NCBI GenBank assembly: GCA_031291675.1
Contig: JARLIO010000075.1
Coordinates: 1-64,000, forward strand
DNA: 64,000 nt
Direction: 5' to 3'
DNA from: Azospirillaceae bacterium
Lineage (GTDB): Bacteria; Pseudomonadota; Alphaproteobacteria; Azospirillales; Azospirillaceae
The stretch's first letter is position 1. Every line of letters begins with the position of its first letter. A program made the translations under genes and the position numbers. The notes below the pieces were generated by a model. It was not told the DNA's origin. It searched no databases and was given only the letters and a program-made list of their open reading frames with translations. This document shows, in pieces, positions 1 through 7,583 of this stretch.

Positions 1-141
1 AATCACCCCGATGGCCGCATGACCAGATCGACAAAGTTTCTTTCTAGACCAACCGCCTCGTCGCTCGCCTGGAAAATCTCGGCTACCTCGTCGAAATCAC
101 CCCGATGGCCGCATGACCAGATCGACAAAGTTTCTTTCTAG
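1..141. repeat. 94-bp-period direct repeat, duplicated insertion-sequence end
   Basis: Bases 1-47 recur exactly at 95-141, so one 94-base unit is followed by half of a second copy. Both copies carry the last codons of the same transposase reading frame (ending I-T-P-M-A-A-stop) followed by the same 25-base tail ending in TTTCTTTCTAG. This is what a duplicated or tandemly inserted IS right end would look like. The left part of the element lies outside the window. Confidence 0.6.
48..116 (+). pseudogene. C-terminal remnant of an IS transposase
   Basis: An open frame that follows a stop at 45-47 reads T-N-R-L-V-A-R-L-E-N-L-G-Y-L-V-E-I-T-P-M and ends with TGA at 114-116. This resembles the C-terminal tail of several bacterial transposases. 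It has no start codon and no catalytic part, so it is only a fragment. The same terminal codons occur in a second frame at 2-22, showing the end is duplicated. I cannot assign the IS family from so short a piece. Confidence 0.45.
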
Positions 142-144
142 TTA

Positions 145-555
145 TTGAAGATGCTAGAATCGTTCCGTTCAAGGGGGTTGTTGGCGATGGACGACGAAGC
201 ATTCGACACTTGGCTGGCCAACGTCAGCCACTTAACCGCGGCGCAGCGCAGCCAAGGGTTCCGTGCGCTGGTGTTGGCCGAAGCATGTTTGAATGAGCCA
301 GCATTGCTCGGCATCGCGGCGGTACCGATCAAAGCGAAGCCTCAGGCGCCGGCGCGCACTACGGGATCTTTCCTTTGCCTTCAAGATCAACGATCGTCCT
401 TCGGTGCAATTTCCTATCTTGTTTCGCTGAACACCGATCTTGGCTCGCGACGACGCGGGACCGGGCGTCCAGGCCCCCCCATGGCCACAGCGCGCAAGCC
501 GAGGGCAGCCCACGAATCGCAGACGCCCGGTCGAAGACCGGGCGTCGCGTTGTGA
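145..555 (+). pseudogene. Truncated transposase N-terminus, possibly IS1595-like
   Basis: The first ~65 codons (M-D-D-E-A-F-D-T-W-L-A near residue 14, then L-T-A-A-Q-R) resemble the N-terminal segment of IS1595/ISXO2-type transposases. After about base 345 the reading loses any protein-like character and becomes low-quality, so the frame looks like a broken fragment rather than a working gene. Its position directly after duplicated IS ends supports a graveyard of mobile elements. The family call is a recollection of motif style, not a search result. Confidence 0.3.
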
Positions 556-591
556 CTGCTGACGAGAATGTTTGATGGGTTGCGGACCTGC

Positions 592-615
592 CGACCGGGA
601 TTGTCCGGCCGGTCG
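592..615 (-). terminator. Hairpin downstream of hsp20
   Basis: CGACCGG (592-598) and CCGGTCG (609-615) form a 7-bp stem with a 10-base loop, directly after the Hsp20 stop codon. There is no T-run, so factor-independent termination is uncertain. Confidence 0.3.
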
Positions 616-1074
616 TCAGGCCGCCTTACCCTCGATCGGCGCCGTCGCCGGCCGACCGGCGGCGCTGATGGTGATCCGCCTTGGTGCGACGACCTCGCGC
701 GGCTGATGGCGCAAATCGATCGTCAGAATGCCGTTCGCCAGGGCGGCCCCGGTCACGGCAACGAAGTCGGCGAGATTGAAGCGGCGCTCGAACCCGGCAT
801 CGGCAATCCCCCGATACAGGTAGTCGCCGACGGGTTCATCGGTCTTGCGCCCGGCAACGATCAACAGGTTCTGCTGGACGGTCACCGATAGAGAGTCGGG
901 CGCGAAGCCGGGCACCGCGAGTTCGATGCGATAGCTGTCGCCCGACGTCTTGATGTCGTAGGCCGGGAAAGCGCTGTCACTCTCGGGAAACTGCAAGGCG
1001 TCCTCAAGCAGACGGAACATCCGGTCGAAGCCGACGCTGGAGCGTGAAAATGGCGAGAAATCGACTGCTCTCAT
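616..1074 (-). CDS. Hsp20 / IbpA-type small heat-shock protein
   Basis: This is a cytoplasmic ATP-independent holdase that binds unfolding proteins. The alpha-crystallin domain occupies about residues 35-130: it opens with P-A-Y-D-I, continues with Y-R-I-E-L-A-V-P-G-F and has the G-I-L-T-I-D-L motif near the end. The length (152 aa) is normal for alphaproteobacterial IbpA/HspD proteins. Two ATGs lie near the Shine-Dalgarno sequence AGGAGGA (complement of 1082-1088). The first (1080) is only one base from it, while the second (1074) has 7-base spacing, so I chose 1074. The gene stands alone, divergent from ggt. The IS debris downstream suggests that the locus edge has been rearranged. Confidence 0.93.
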   Translation of the reverse strand: MRAVDFSPFSRSSVGFDRMFRLLEDALQFPESDSAFPAYDIKTSGDSYRIELAVPGFAPDSLSVTVQQNLLIVAGRKTDEPVGDYLYRGIADAGFERRFNLADFVAVTGAALANGILTIDLRHQPREVVAPRRITISAAGRPATAPIEGKAA

Positions 1075-1360
1075 AACCATATCCTCCTGTGAGCAACATG
1101 GATACAAGGGGTACCGGACAGGGTCCGGCGCCCATGCCGCCGGCCCCTGACTGGGCATCCGGCTGTTATTGATTTAGGGATTTCTTCGGCGGGTTCAAGG
1201 CCTTGACTCGCGAGAGCTTCGACGGTGAAGCACCCGTTTCACGAATCATTTCGTAAACGTTTTTATTATCATTTCGATATCGGAATTAATTTTACGCTCT
1301 GGCGCCGTGTCAGTTGTTGAGCCATCGCCCTGGTTCAGGCCATAGTACGGCGACGGTCCT
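1075..1360. promoter_or_regulatory. Divergent intergenic region hsp20 / ggt
   Basis: These 286 bases separate divergently transcribed genes. The part from 1240 to 1300 is distinctly AT-rich (runs of TTTTTATTATC and GGAATTAATTTTA) compared with the surroundings and should hold promoter elements for one or both genes. I cannot define -35/-10 pairs confidently. Confidence 0.4.
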
Positions 1361-3223
1361 GTGGAAAAGCTGACGAAGGATGCCTGCGCGATGCCTCAAC
1401 ACGGCTCAGCAAAGCAGTTGAACCGCTCCACGGTGGTCACGCGCGGTGTCACGCGCCTTGCCGCCGGGCTCACCGTGGTGATGGCGATTCTCGCGGCGCC
1501 CCTCCCCGGCCGCGCCGCCACGGGTCCGGTTGCCGCTCAGCACGGCATGGTGGTCAGCGCGCACCATCTCGCGTCCCAGGTCGGCGTCGACATCCTGCGC
1601 CGTGGCGGCAATGCCGTCGATGCCGCGGTCGCCGTCGGCTATGCCCTCGCCGTGGTTTATCCGGCTGCGGGCAATCTCGGCGGCGGCGGTTTCATGACCA
1701 TCCATTTCGCCGATGGCCGGGCGACCTTTCTCGATTTTCGGGAACGGGCACCAGCGCGGGCTCATGAGACCATGTATCTCGACACCCAGGGCAATGAGAT
1801 CCCCGGGCTGTCAACCCGCGGGTGGCTTTCCGTCGCGGTTCCCGGATCCGTCGCCGGCCTGGATGCCGCACTGGCCGCTTTTGGCACGCTGCCCCGTGAT
1901 CAGGTCCTGGCGCCGGCAATCCGATTGGCCGCCGAAGGCTTCACCTTGTCGGTTGAAGACACGGCAATGCTCAACCGGAATGACGACACTTTGAGCAAGG
2001 ATCCGGCGGCCGCGGCAATCTTTCTCAAGAATGGCACCAGCCGCTACCGGCCGGGCGACCGGCTGGTTCAGCCGGATCTGGCCGCCAGCCTGACAGAAAT
2101 CGCGACCAACGGACCCGACGCGTTCTACCGCGGTTCCCTGACCAAGGCCATCCTTGCAGCCAGCCGGCAAGGCCAGGGCATCCTGGAGGCTGAGGATTTT
2201 GCGGACTACCGGGTGCGCACGCTGGCCCCGGTGGGGTGCGATTATCACGGTTTTCACATCATTTCGGCGCCGCCCCCCAGCTCGGGCGGTGTCGTGCTCT
2301 GTGAGATCCTGACAGTTCTGGAACCGTACCCGCTGGGCTATCTTGGTTTTCATGCGGCCGAAGGTACGCACCTTATGGCGGAAGCCATGCGCCACGCCTT
2401 CGTCGATCGCAACCTCGTGTCGGCCGATCCCGATGATGCTGCCGGCACGGTGAAGCGCCTGCTGGACCGCAATTACGCCGCGCGGGTTCGTGCCACGTTC
2501 GAGCCGGATCGCGCGGCGCTATCGCGCGAACTGCTTGCCGGCCAGGTTCCTGGTGAACCCAGCGACGGTCCCGGCCTGGGCGACGGCGTCGCGGATCCGG
2601 TGCCCCATGAGGGCAGTGAAACGACCCACTACTCGATCATCGATGATGCGGGAACTGCCGTCGCGGTCACGACCACCCTCAATGGCGCCTTCGGTGCCCA
2701 GGTCGTCGCCGCAGGCACCGGCATTCTGATGAATGATGAGATGGATGATTTTACCGCCAAGCCCGGTGCGCCGAACCTCTATGGCCTGGTCCAAGGGCAA
2801 ATCAACCGCATCGCCCCGGGGAAAACGCCGCTCAGTTCGATGAGCCCGACGATCGTAACCAAGGATGGCAAGACCGTGATGGTCATCGGCAGCCCCGGGG
2901 GCCCGCGGATCATCACGGCGACGCTGGAGGTCATTCAGAATGTGCTCGATTTCGGCATGACAATCCAGGACGCGATCGATGCGCCCCGAATCCACCATCA
3001 ATGGCAGCCGGACACGCTTTTCGTCGAACCCCACGCTCTGTCGAGCGAGGCTCACCGCATCCTGACCCAGATGGGCTATCACATCGCCGAGCAGCCGCGC
3101 TGGGGCATGGCTGAAGGCATTCTGGTCGGCGGCCCTGCGCTGAACACGCCGGTACGCGGTCCTGAACGATTGTTCGGCGCCGCCGATGATCGGGGCCCCG
3201 ATGGTGCCGCGATCGGTTATTGA
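1361..3223 (+). CDS. ggt: Gamma-glutamyltransferase (glutathione hydrolase) precursor
   Basis: This periplasmic N-terminal-nucleophile hydrolase cleaves the gamma-glutamyl bond of glutathione and transfers it to water or amino acids. A signal peptide (hydrophobic stretch about residues 33-52, ending A-A) precedes the mature protein. The family signatures are visible: G-G-N-A-V-D-A-A-V near residue 87, the autoprocessing site E-T-T-H-Y-S with T421 as predicted nucleophile and first residue of the small subunit, then P-L-S-S-M-S-P-T and G-S-P-G-G. At 620 aa the length is typical. The reading can start at GTG 1361 or at ATG 1391 (M-P-Q-H-G). The convergent lrgB gene begins 28 bases downstream. 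It could supply cysteine/glutamate from external glutathione. Confidence 0.95.
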   Translation: MEKLTKDACAMPQHGSAKQLNRSTVVTRGVTRLAAGLTVVMAILAAPLPGRAATGPVAAQHGMVVSAHHLASQVGVDILRRGGNAVDAAVAVGYALAVVYPAAGNLGGGGFMTIHFADGRATFLDFRERAPARAHETMYLDTQGNEIPGLSTRGWLSVAVPGSVAGLDAALAAFGTLPRDQVLAPAIRLAAEGFTLSVEDTAMLNRNDDTLSKDPAAAAIFLKNGTSRYRPGDRLVQPDLAASLTEIATNGPDAFYRGSLTKAILAASRQGQGILEAEDFADYRVRTLAPVGCDYHGFHIISAPPPSSGGVVLCEILTVLEPYPLGYLGFHAAEGTHLMAEAMRHAFVDRNLVSADPDDAAGTVKRLLDRNYAARVRATFEPDRAALSRELLAGQVPGEPSDGPGLGDGVADPVPHEGSETTHYSIIDDAGTAVAVTTTLNGAFGAQVVAAGTGILMNDEMDDFTAKPGAPNLYGLVQGQINRIAPGKTPLSSMSPTIVTKDGKTVMVIGSPGGPRIITATLEVIQNVLDFGMTIQDAIDAPRIHHQWQPDTLFVEPHALSSEAHRILTQMGYHIAEQPRWGMAEGILVGGPALNTPVRGPERLFGAADDRGPDGAAIGY

Positions 3224-3251
3224 GCGCCGGAACCTGCCGGACGCGAACCGG

Positions 3252-3950
3252 TCAGCGCAGCAATATGGCCAGCACCGGCGCGAAGGCGACATTGGCCAGA
3301 CCGGCCAGTACCATGACCAGCCCGGCGATCGAGCCTTCCTCGACCCCGACCTCGCGCGCCTTGGCGGCGCCGCAGCCATGAGCGCCCATGCCGAACAACG
3401 CGCCACGCGAGAAGGACGAGCGCAGCGGCAGCCATTTCAGCAGCAATTCGCCCACCGCGCCACCACACAAGCCCGTCAGAATCACACAGGTCGCGGTCAG
3501 GCCGGGGATGCCCCCGATGCCGCCGGAAACCGCCATCGCAAAGGGCGTCGTGATCGACCGCGGCACCAGGCTCAGCCGGACATCGGGCGCCAGACCCAGC
3601 CAATGGGCCAGCAACAGCGAACTGATGATCGAAATCGTGCTGCCGGCGACAACACCAACGGCCAGCGTCGGCCAGTACCGACGGATCATCTCCCGTTTTT
3701 CATAGATCGGCAGCGCGAACGCCACGGTTGCCGGCCCCAGCAGAGTCCCAAGCCAGAATGTTCCACTGAGATAGTCGTGATAGCTGGCGTGCAACACCAA
3801 CGCCAGGGTGAGACAAAAACCAAAGGTCAGCAGCAGCGGCGACGTCCACCATTGGTGCAGGCGCGCGTCGATCCAGCGAGACAGGCAATAGCTGACCAGG
3901 GTCACGGCCAGCCAAAACAGCGGCACGATCTCAGGACGCACGACGCGCAC
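3252..3950 (-). CDS. lrgB: LrgB-family (CidB/LrgB) membrane protein
   Basis: This is an inner-membrane protein of the antiholin-like LrgB/CidB family, with several hydrophobic segments over 232 aa, the usual length. Family landmarks include G-P-A-T-V-A-F-A-L-P-I-Y near residue 72, S-I-T-T-P-F-A-M near 132, and the C-terminal G-M-G-A-H-G-C-G-A-A-K-A segment. It overlaps the upstream lrgA by about 20 bases and is clearly translated from the same transcript. In Gram-positives the pair modulates murein hydrolases. In proteobacteria homologues are linked to autolysis or to small-carboxylate transport, so the exact role is open. A LysR regulator is divergent from the pair. Confidence 0.92.
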   Translation of the reverse strand: MRVVRPEIVPLFWLAVTLVSYCLSRWIDARLHQWWTSPLLLTFGFCLTLALVLHASYHDYLSGTFWLGTLLGPATVAFALPIYEKREMIRRYWPTLAVGVVAGSTISIISSLLLAHWLGLAPDVRLSLVPRSITTPFAMAVSGGIGGIPGLTATCVILTGLCGGAVGELLLKWLPLRSSFSRGALFGMGAHGCGAAKAREVGVEEGSIAGLVMVLAGLANVAFAPVLAILLR

Positions 3951-4338
3951 TCCAGCGAAAACACGCCTCGACCGACAACGCGGTCCCGACCATCACCAGC
4001 ACGGTTCCGACCACAACGGCCAGCACAACCTTGAGCCCGGCGACGCCGAACAGATCACGATGGTCCAACAGCGCCATCGCGGCCGGCAGAAAAAACAGCA
4101 GCATGTGATCCAGCAGCCCCTTGGTGCCGCGGCGAAACCACGCCGCCGGCGCCCAGCCGCTGATCAACAGCACCAGCAGCGCCGCCAGTCCGATGACGGC
4201 ACCCGGCACCGGGATTTCCAGATAGCGAACCGCCGTGTCACTGAGCCACCACAGCCCGATCAGCAACCCGATCTGAACCCACCGGTTGCGCCGCATCGCG
4301 ATCCGCCCGAGCGTTGGAAAATCCCTGATGTGAACCAT
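3931..4338 (-). CDS. lrgA: LrgA/CidA-family holin-like membrane protein
   Basis: This small four-helix membrane protein of the CidA/LrgA family carries the family core Y-L-E-I-P-V-P-G-A-V-I-G-L-A followed by further hydrophobic helices and F-L-P-A. It is the first gene of a two-gene operon with lrgB, whose start lies inside its 3' end. The start is ambiguous: ATG 4338 gives an N-terminal extension M-V-H-I-R-D-F, while ATG 4296 (M-R-R-N-R-W) gives a more compact protein with a basic start typical of the family. Ribosome-binding sequences are weak for both. It probably partners LrgB in the inner membrane. Confidence 0.88.
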   Translation of the reverse strand: MVHIRDFPTLGRIAMRRNRWVQIGLLIGLWWLSDTAVRYLEIPVPGAVIGLAALLVLLISGWAPAAWFRRGTKGLLDHMLLFFLPAAMALLDHRDLFGVAGLKVVLAVVVGTVLVMVGTALSVEACFRWSARRAS

Positions 4339-4554
4339 TGCGCCACAAGGCCTTGTTCCTGGAAGAGATTGGCTCCCGGGGGGTGGTAACACCCGATGGT
4401 CGGGGCTAAACTTGGTGCAAACGGCGACCAGGGCCGCTCATCGCCAACGGGTCGCCGTCTCATTCCCGTCGACGACCGCCCTATAACGTAAGAGCCGACG
4501 CCCTATCGACAAAATGAATTGTTTGAATTCTGTTGATGCGATAATGGAATAGGG
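4339..4554. promoter_or_regulatory. Divergent promoter region lrgAB / LysR regulator
   Basis: These 216 bases lie between divergently transcribed lrgA and the LysR gene, the usual place for a LysR-type operator. ATCGACA (4505-4511) and TGTTGAT (4531-4537) form an imperfect inverted repeat around the AT-rich AATTGTTTGAATTC core. This is a candidate operator but is not a textbook T-N11-A site. Confidence 0.4.
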
Positions 4555-5445
4555 ATGGATCTGCGAGCGCTGCGCGCCTTTGTCGAAGTGGTTCGTCACG
4601 GCGGTTTCTCCGCCGCGGCACGGGTGATCCACACGACGCAACCAACGATCAGCAAGGCGATCAAACAGCTTGAGGAGGAGCTGGGCGCTCCGCTGCTTGA
4701 CCGTCTCGGTCACCGTGTCCAGATGACCGCGGTTGGTGAGGTGGTGTACCGCCGCGCCATCGCGATGTTGAGCGAGCGCGAAACCTTGATTGGCGAGCTG
4801 GCGGAACTGCGCGGCCTCAGCCGGGGCCGGCTTCGGTTGGGCCTGCCGCAATTTGGCAGCAGCTTCCTGTTCGCCCCGTTGTTTGCCGAATACCGGATCC
4901 GTCATCCGGGGATCGACATCGAGCTGATCGAGGACGGCAGCCGGCGGCTCGAGGAAGCGGTCCTGGCCGGCGAGATCGAGCTGGCGGTCTCATTACTTCC
5001 CGTGCCGATCCCGTTCGCCTGGCAGGAGGTTCGCAACGAACCGATGGTCGCTTTGTTGCCCGACGGCCATCCGCTGGCCGGACGGGACAAGGTCAAACTG
5101 GTCGAGCTTGCCGACAGTCCGCTGATCCTGTTCGAAAGCGGCTTTGCCCTCAATGAGCTGATCGAGGACGCCTGTCGGCGCCGCGGTTTCTCCCCCCGCG
5201 AGGCGGCGCGCAGCGGCCAGGCCGATTTCATCGTCGCGCTGGTCGCCGCCGGCCTGGGCGTCGCCCTGCTGCCCCGCCTGACCGCGGAGCAGCGGCACCT
5301 AGCCTCGGTCCATATGGCGCAGCTTGATGACGACGATCTGCGCTGGCACGCGGTCCTGATCTGGCGCCGCGACGGCTACCTGTCGCCGGCGGCACGGGCT
5401 TGGCTGGCACTCGCCGCCGAGGGGACGCCCGGCCAGGCCCGGTGA
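4555..5445 (+). CDS. LysR-family transcriptional regulator (CidR-like)
   Basis: The N-terminal winged HTH (residues 1-60) has the LysR pattern F-V-E-V-V-R-H-G-G-F-S-A-A-A and T-Q-P-T-I-S-K-A-I-K-Q-L-E. A periplasmic-binding-protein-like effector domain follows to residue ~290. The length of 296 aa is standard. It is divergent from lrgAB, which parallels the arrangement of CidR with cidAB in other bacteria, so regulation of the pair is the natural inference. The effector is unknown. The 3' end overlaps the 3' end of the convergent GT41 gene by about 70 bases. Confidence 0.92.
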   Translation: MDLRALRAFVEVVRHGGFSAAARVIHTTQPTISKAIKQLEEELGAPLLDRLGHRVQMTAVGEVVYRRAIAMLSERETLIGELAELRGLSRGRLRLGLPQFGSSFLFAPLFAEYRIRHPGIDIELIEDGSRRLEEAVLAGEIELAVSLLPVPIPFAWQEVRNEPMVALLPDGHPLAGRDKVKLVELADSPLILFESGFALNELIEDACRRRGFSPREAARSGQADFIVALVAAGLGVALLPRLTAEQRHLASVHMAQLDDDDLRWHAVLIWRRDGYLSPAARAWLALAAEGTPGQAR

Positions 5446-7424
5446 TCGGGATTGATCGGCCGAAAAGCATCACGGCGGGCCAGGCGTTCCTGCCACCAGC
5501 CGCGATAATCGGCGATCGTCTGCACCTCGACCTCGTCATGATGCACCTGCCTGCCCACCTCCAGATAAACATCCAGATTGGACAGATCGGGGCGTGGCAG
5601 GGTGCCGGCCTTGAAATTACGCCACATTGTCGCGTAGAGCGCCTCAAGGTGGCGCACCAGACGTGGCATGTCGAACAGGACGCAGTCCTCGCGTCCGGCG
5701 ACAAGCCGGTCGCGAAGCGGCCGGATCGCTTCACGGTCGTTGCCCAGCGCGATGGCCCGGGAGACATAGTCGGCCGCGGTGTCGCACACCATCTCCGGGA
5801 CACCGGCAGCACGCACCAGACTGCCGCACACGCGGGAGGCGAAGGAGCGACCATTGAGCGTCAGCACCGGCACGCCCATCCACAACGCGTCGGAGGCCGT
5901 GGTGTGTGCCCCATAGGGACAAGTGTCGAGGAACAAATCGGCCAGCACATAACGGGCAAGATGATAGGGGTTGGCCAGTTTCTCGGCAAAGACCAGTCGC
6001 TCCGGTGCGATGCCGCGTTCCGCCGCCAGGCGCTTCAGCCGGTCGTTGGTGGCCTCGGTATTGCTGAGCAGCCAGAGCACGCTCCCCGGAACCCCGTTGA
6101 GGATCATCAACCAGCGCTCGAAGGTAAACCGGGTGATCTTGTGCGCCCCGTTGAAACAGCAAAATACGGTGTCCGTCTCCGGAAGCCCGGCCTCGCTGCG
6201 TGTCGGACGGCGCGACGCCACGATCCGCTTGCGGTTGTTGGGCTGATAACAAGGCAGCTGCAGTACCGTCTCGGCGTAATACATCTCGTCGCCGGGCGGG
6301 ATGATCCAGTCGTCGGCGATGATGTAATGGTGATAGGGACTGGCCATCGTCCCGGGAAAACCGAGCCAGTTGACGATGACCGGGGCCGGCCGATAGGCGA
6401 TCACCTTGGTCCGCGCCTCTCTGGTATAACCGTTCAGATCGATGAGGATTTGAATCTGATCATCGGCAATGCGCCGGGCTGCGGCGGCATCGTCGAGTTC
6501 GGCGATCGAGGTCCAGTGGTCGACGGTCGCCCTGAATTGGTCATGCAGCGCATCCTGGGCCACCGGACCGCAATAATAGGCAAAGACCTCGACCGCATTG
6601 CGATCATGCAGGCCGAAGACCTCAGCCATCAGATGGCCCACGGCATGTTCGCGCAGATCGGACGAAAGATAGCCGACCCGCAGCGGCGCCATTCGTTGTG
6701 ATGCCTGAGGCCAGGCCGACAGGGCGGTGGCGGGCGTCCCGACGTCGGTCATGTTGTAGTTCCAGGCCACGGCCAACTGGAACAACGGATCATCGGTGTA
6801 GGCGGCAACCGACAAGGGGGACATGCCGATCATCAGACGATCCAGCGGTACCCGCTCCAATGGCGCCGCGACCGGCCACTCGCATTGCCGTTGGCGCAGC
6901 GCGAGGTAGTGCTGAACGACTTCGCGCTGATGGCAATCGATCTCGAGGCTCTGGCGCAGCATGTCCTCGGCGGATTCGTCCTGGCCGGCGGCTTCCAGGG
7001 TTCGGGCGATCTGATTGAGCGCCGTGGTCTTGTGGGTGATCGCGGCGCCGTTGACCGCCGCCAGCCGGCCGAGAACCGCGGACCACTGCACGATCGCCGG
7101 GCCGACCGTTCCCAGGCGCTCGTAAATCCGTCCAAGATTGATATGGGCCGGCATGAAATCGGGATTGAGCGCAATCGCACGGTCGAGCTGTTCGCGCGCC
7201 AGCGTGAGATTTCCGGAATCCGAGAGGATGACCGAGTAGTTGAACAGCACGGCATACAGAAGCGGGTTTTCCTGGTTGTGCTGGATCCAGGTCTCATAGA
7301 GCGCCGCCACCGAATTTGACTGGCCGCTTTGCTTCATGGTTTCGGCGGTATGGATGAGATCGATGACGCTGAAATCACGCGCCATCGATCGGATCAAAGC
7401 CGGCGCCAGGATATCACCCACCAT
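5376..7424 (-). CDS. TPR domain GT41-family (O-GlcNAc-transferase/SPINDLY-like) glycosyltransferase
   Basis: This is a predicted cytoplasmic nucleotide-sugar-dependent protein glycosyltransferase. TPR-like helices occupy about residues 30-175 (the clearest unit ends N-P-D-F-M-P-A-H-I-N-L-G-R-I-Y). The catalytic region tracks human OGT closely: R249-V-G-Y-L-S-S-D-L-R-E-H260, L-I-D-L-N-G-Y-T, R-P-A-P-V-I-V-N-W-L-G-F-P-G-T, C-C-F-N-G-A-H-K-I, and L-F-L-D-T-C-P-Y-G-A-H507-T-T-A-S-D. The terminal L-E-A-L-Y-A-T-M-W also matches. The length of 682 aa fits. It lies 159 bases downstream of the giant Thr/Ser-rich repeat gene on the same strand, so that protein is the obvious candidate acceptor. Donor sugar and acceptor are inferred, not shown. 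A long C-terminal extension after the OGT-like end has no assigned role. Confidence 0.93.
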   Translation of the reverse strand: MVGDILAPALIRSMARDFSVIDLIHTAETMKQSGQSNSVAALYETWIQHNQENPLLYAVLFNYSVILSDSGNLTLAREQLDRAIALNPDFMPAHINLGRIYERLGTVGPAIVQWSAVLGRLAAVNGAAITHKTTALNQIARTLEAAGQDESAEDMLRQSLEIDCHQREVVQHYLALRQRQCEWPVAAPLERVPLDRLMIGMSPLSVAAYTDDPLFQLAVAWNYNMTDVGTPATALSAWPQASQRMAPLRVGYLSSDLREHAVGHLMAEVFGLHDRNAVEVFAYYCGPVAQDALHDQFRATVDHWTSIAELDDAAAARRIADDQIQILIDLNGYTREARTKVIAYRPAPVIVNWLGFPGTMASPYHHYIIADDWIIPPGDEMYYAETVLQLPCYQPNNRKRIVASRRPTRSEAGLPETDTVFCCFNGAHKITRFTFERWLMILNGVPGSVLWLLSNTEATNDRLKRLAAERGIAPERLVFAEKLANPYHLARYVLADLFLDTCPYGAHTTASDALWMGVPVLTLNGRSFASRVCGSLVRAAGVPEMVCDTAADYVSRAIALGNDREAIRPLRDRLVAGREDCVLFDMPRLVRHLEALYATMWRNFKAGTLPRPDLSNLDVYLEVGRQVHHDEVEVQTIADYRGWWQERLARRDAFRPINPDHRAWPGVPSAASASQARAAGDR

Positions 7425-7583
7425 ATTTGGTCTCTCTTCAATACCGCCGCGGGGAACAGCACCCCGGGGGACAAGAACAGGAATGAGCCTGGGTCATAAA
7501 CACCGACACGCCCGCCGTTTCAATCCCCATTGCCACGTCAATGCGATGCTTTGGAGCGGGGCCGCCCGGCCGGAGGCGGGTCA

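Noticed and set aside
1240-1310. A TTCCGA-containing sequence upstream of hsp20, tested as a tenth FixJ-like box.
   Set aside because: The GTAGGTAG half is absent and the nearest TA hexamer is at the wrong spacing.
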